Source: an uncultured Sediminibacterium sp.
Lineage (GTDB): Bacteria; Bacteroidota; Bacteroidia; Chitinophagales; Chitinophagaceae
Reading direction: 5' to 3'
Length of the DNA: 64,000 bases
NCBI RefSeq assembly: GCF_946481145.1
Contig: NZ_CAMLMJ010000006.1
Span: 62,001-126,000, forward strand
The stretch's first letter is position 1, and every line of letters begins with the position of its first letter. Positions 61,583 through 64,000 of the stretch are shown piece after piece. The position numbers and the translations under genes are program-made. The notes under the pieces are model-generated. The model searched no databases. It saw only the letters and a list, made by a program, of their open reading frames with translations, and was not told the DNA's origin.

Positions 61583-62344
61583 TTATTCTGCCATCAACCC
61601 CGCCATCAGATACTCCTGATTCAGTCGGGCGATATTGCTGATAGAGATTTCTTTAGGACAGGTTGCCTCGCATGCACCTGTATTGGTACAGGCACCAAAA
61701 CCTTCTTTATCCATTTGAGCAACCATATTCATAACGCGTGTTTTGCGTTCTGGTGCTCCCTGGGGTAATAAGGCGAGGTGTGAAACTTTTGCACTGAGGA
61801 AAAGCATGGCAGAGCTGTTTTTACAAGCTGCAACACATGCGCCGCAACCAATACACATAGCTGCTGCGAATGACGCGTCAGCTTTATCTTTTTCAATAGG
61901 GAGGGCATTACCATCCACTGCATTACCTGTATTCACACTGATATAACCACCGGCCTGTATAATACGATCGAAAGCAGAGCGATCTACCATCAGGTCTTTA
62001 ATAACCGGGAAAGCATTTGCTCTCCATGGTTCAACTACAATGGTATCACCATCTTTAAATGCGCGCATGTGTAGCTGACAAGTGGTATTAGCCTGCCATG
62101 GACCATGTGGCTTACCATTAATATACATAGAACATGCACCACAGATACCTTCACGGCAGTCGTGGTCGAATGTAACCGGATCTTCGCCATCGCGGATCAG
62201 TTGCTCATTGAGTACGTCGAACATCTCCAGAAAACTCATCTCCGAAGAAATATTCTCAACCCGATACAACTTAAACTCACCCTTACTGGCACTATTCTTC
62301 TGTCTCCACACCTTTAAATTCAAATTCATAACATAATGTTCCAT
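61583..62344 (-). CDS. sdhB: succinate dehydrogenase/fumarate reductase iron-sulfur subunit
   Basis: With ATG 62344 ([15 protein letters not shown]) the protein has 253 residues; ATG 62329 (MNLNLK) is an alternative. It has the [2Fe-2S] cysteines in [17 protein letters not shown] with a further Cys in TTCQLHMR, and the [4Fe-4S]/[3Fe-4S] cysteines in [15 protein letters not shown] and [15 protein letters not shown]. It passes electrons from SdhA to the membrane subunit of complex II. sdhA lies upstream, separated by about 540 bp that contain a four-helix-bundle gene. Confidence 0.93.
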   Translation of the reverse strand: MEHYVMNLNLKVWRQKNSASKGEFKLYRVENISSEMSFLEMFDVLNEQLIRDGEDPVTFDHDCREGICGACSMYINGKPHGPWQANTTCQLHMRAFKDGDTIVVEPWRANAFPVIKDLMVDRSAFDRIIQAGGYISVNTGNAVDGNALPIEKDKADASFAAAMCIGCGACVAACKNSSAMLFLSAKVSHLALLPQGAPERKTRVMNMVAQMDKEGFGACTNTGACEATCPKEISISNIARLNQEYLMAGLMAE

Positions 62345-62345
62345 G

Positions 62346-62392
62346 GTGATAATTTGAAAATTTGATAATTTGAAAATTTGAAAATGAAACCA
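62346..62392. repeat. ATTTGAAA/ATTTGATA tandem repeat
   Basis: Five or so copies of a 9-nt unit (ATTTGAAAA, ATTTGATAA) lie directly upstream of sdhB. The unit recurs after hscB (57034-57066) and, inverted, just after sdhA (62839-62882). Confidence 0.6.
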
Positions 62393-62396
62393 GTTG

Positions 62397-62744
62397 TTAT
62401 GATTTTGATGTTGAAATGATTTTTGAAAGGATGCGGATGATTTCATCAGCGTCTTTTCTAATTTGAACATCGAAATGATAACCCTCGCTTTGTTCACACA
62501 AAATCAGCCAGTATGAAGTTTCGCTTGCTTCTTTTGCAGCTATCTTCATTTTGTGAACAAAGTCAGCTTTACTCTCTGCATTCTGCGCCTCAAATACATT
62601 CGCACCAATCGATGTAGCAGATCGTAATAACTGTTTCGCAATGACAAACTTTCTGTTTTGTTCAAGAGCTTCCGTATACTTTATGATCTTTAAAGAAAAA
62701 CAAATAGTCTTCTCTACAATCACATTCTTTTTATCGTTTCGCAT
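62397..62744 (-). CDS. four-helix bundle protein (23S rRNA intervening-sequence type)
   Basis: With ATG 62744 ([20 protein letters not shown]) the product has 115 residues and matches the four-helix bundle family (TIGR02436 type): [40 protein letters not shown] and [18 protein letters not shown] are hallmark phrases. These proteins were first known from 23S rRNA intervening sequences and now appear as scattered stand-alone genes. It sits between sdhA and sdhB, bordered on both sides by ATTTGAAA-type repeats, which suggests insertion into the sdh operon. Confidence 0.85.
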   Translation of the reverse strand: MRNDKKNVIVEKTICFSLKIIKYTEALEQNRKFVIAKQLLRSATSIGANVFEAQNAESKADFVHKMKIAAKEASETSYWLILCEQSEGYHFDVQIRKDADEIIRILSKIISTSKS

Positions 62745-62838
62745 AAGAAAATTAAATAAATGGGTGCAATTTATCCCATTTATAAATTTTCTCTCCCGCA
62801 CCGCATCAGCTTATATTTTCATTCGAAGAGTGACAATC

Positions 62839-62882
62839 AACAATTTTCAAATTTTCAAATTGCCACACTTTCAAATTCATTA
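62839..62882. repeat. inverted ATTTGAAA-type repeat
   Basis: Copies of TTTTCAAA (complement of TTTGAAAA) lie between the sdhA stop and the four-helix-bundle gene, in inverted orientation to the array at 62346-62392. Together they bracket the four-helix-bundle gene. Confidence 0.55.
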
Positions 62883-64000
62883 TTTATAATTTCGCTGACT
62901 CGGTTTAATCACATCGTAATTCAAAGTCTCTTTATGCAGTTCCCACTGGTGTTCACCTTTGTGCTCCCAGGCGGCAACGTACATAAAGTTGGCATCATCA
63001 CGCAGTGCTTCACCTTCTTCGGTTTGTGACTCTTCACGGAAATGTCCACCGCAGCTTTCTTTGCGGTTGAGTGCATCGAGGCACATCAATTCACCCAGTT
63101 CAATAAAGTCCGCAACACGGTTTGCTTTATCAAGTTCAGGGTTCATAGCATTTACCTCACCTGGAATACGCACATCACTCCAGAATTCTTTTTTCAATGC
63201 CTGAATTTCAGCGATAGCCTGTTTCAAACCTTCCTCATTTCTTGCCATACCACATTTATCCCACATGATCTTACCTAATCGTTTGTGGAAGCTTTCCACA
63301 GACTGCTTGCCCTTGATATTCATCAGTTGGTTGATGCGGTCGCTAACTGCTTTCTCTGCTTCAGCAAAGGCAGGATGATCCGTTGCAATCGCTTTGCTGT
63401 AAATTTCATCTGCCAGGTAGTTGCCGATGGTGTAAGGAATTACAAAATATCCATCAGCCAGACCCTGCATCAATGCGGATGCACCCAATCTGTTGGCACC
63501 ATGGTCGCTGAAATTAGCTTCGCCTAATGCATATAATCCGGGTACTGTTGTTTGTAATTCATAATCCACCCATAATCCACCCATGGTATAGTGAACAGCA
63601 GGATAGATGCGCATCGGCACTTCGTATGGGTTTTCACCTGTGATTTTTTCATACATATCAAACAGGTTGCCATATTTCTCTTTCACTACTTCCTTACCCA
63701 TTGCAATGATCTCTTCCAGGCTGGCGTCATTACGACCTTGCTTGTTTGCTTCTGTACGACCATATCTTTCAATCGCAGATGCATAATCAAGGTATACCGC
63801 TTGCTTTGATGAACCTACACCATATCCCGCATCACATCTTTCTTTGGCAGCACGTGATGCAACGTCGCGGGGTACAAGGTTACCAAAGGCAGGATATCTT
63901 CTCTCCAGGTAATAATCTCTTTCTTCTTCCGGTATATCAGTTGCCTTACGAGTATCGTTTTGTTTTTTAGGAACCCAGATACGTCCATCATTACGTAATG
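62880..64000 (-). CDS. sdhA: succinate dehydrogenase/fumarate reductase flavoprotein subunit, C-terminal part
   Basis: The gene runs off the right edge; its 5' end is missing, and the minus-strand frame stays open from 64000 to the stop at 62880 (373 residues visible). It shows the SdhA/FrdA features [40 protein letters not shown] and [12 protein letters not shown] (substrate/FAD region), and the C-terminal [20 protein letters not shown]. It oxidises succinate in complex II. The phrase [20 protein letters not shown] fits the Bacteroidota type. Confidence 0.93.
   Translation of the reverse strand, partial: LRNDGRIWVPKKQNDTRKATDIPEEERDYYLERRYPAFGNLVPRDVASRAAKERCDAGYGVGSSKQAVYLDYASAIERYGRTEANKQGRNDASLEEIIAMGKEVVKEKYGNLFDMYEKITGENPYEVPMRIYPAVHYTMGGLWVDYELQTTVPGLYALGEANFSDHGANRLGASALMQGLADGYFVIPYTIGNYLADEIYSKAIATDHPAFAEAEKAVSDRINQLMNIKGKQSVESFHKRLGKIMWDKCGMARNEEGLKQAIAEIQALKKEFWSDVRIPGEVNAMNPELDKANRVADFIELGELMCLDALNRKESCGGHFREESQTEEGEALRDDANFMYVAAWEHKGEHQWELHKETLNYDVIKPSQRNYK

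Noticed and set aside
1..64000. CRISPR arrays
   Set aside because: No regularly spaced repeats with unique spacers were seen.
1..64000. Insertion sequences with transposase, integrase or relaxase genes
   Set aside because: No DDE transposase, tyrosine/serine recombinase or relaxase motif was recognised in any long frame.

Overview
The window looks like a Bacteroidota chromosome, probably from the Chitinophagales/Chitinophagaceae. The signs are a SusC/SusD pair, a type IX secretion (T9SS) C-terminal sorting domain, a PorV/PorQ-like barrel, CTnDOT-type tra genes, TAnnTTTG -7 promoter motifs, LytTR/LytS-type signalling, and a LuxR-DUF4199 pair. No rRNA, CRISPR array, transposase, integrase or relaxase is visible. 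The only tRNA is tRNA-Leu(CAA), at 56925-57008 on the minus strand.

About 1-57 kb reads as accessory DNA, plausibly the right-hand part of an integrative conjugative element or genomic island. The 3' end of tRNA-Leu faces it, small HTH genes sit next to that tRNA, and housekeeping genes begin immediately on the other side. The left end and the integrase/mobilisation genes would lie outside the window.

Layout: 0-4 kb holds a truncated AlbA/GHKL-type ATP-binding protein and a two-gene operon of a TIGR04141/DUF6119-like protein plus a HEPN protein (candidate defence). 4-7.3 kb is a graveyard of decayed genes. 7.3-14 kb holds a large secreted protein, then an overlapping cytoplasmic subtilase/metallo-beta-lactamase-fold pair and a small gene whose 3' end is duplicated 3.9 kb downstream. 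14-19 kb holds broken genes, a membrane protein with a FlgO/CsgG-like partner, and a TlpA-like thioredoxin. 19.5-24.6 kb holds a nuclease-HEPN fusion, a LytTR/LytS two-component pair, a lipoprotein and an AraC regulator. 24.8-27.3 kb holds an AbiE toxin-antitoxin pair behind a duplicated operator, followed by wrecks of a second nucleotidyltransferase and of HipA. 28.5-29.2 kb holds an Xre repressor and a highly structured non-coding RNA or leader. 29.2-35.8 kb holds SusC-SusD-TlpA facing a MauE-like membrane protein and a small DUF6520-like exported peptide. 35.9-40.5 kb holds lipoproteins, membrane proteins and a Crp/Fnr regulator. 40.7-45.7 kb holds a T9SS adhesin cluster that runs directly into the conjugation operon (traE, F, G, I, J, K, M, N and accessory genes, 45.9-56.1 kb).

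From 57 kb on the genes are core: hscB, a saccharopine/alanine dehydrogenase-like enzyme, trmN6, a LuxR-DUF4199 pair flanked by two MITE-like repeats, and the sdhB/sdhA genes, with a four-helix-bundle gene between the two sdh genes.

The strongest candidates for something undescribed are the nested-hairpin RNA at 28.87-29.2 kb, the T9SS adhesin module joined to a conjugation operon, the HEPN/TIGR04141 operon, the cytoplasmic protease/MBL pair, and the SusCD-TlpA-MauE-small-peptide locus.
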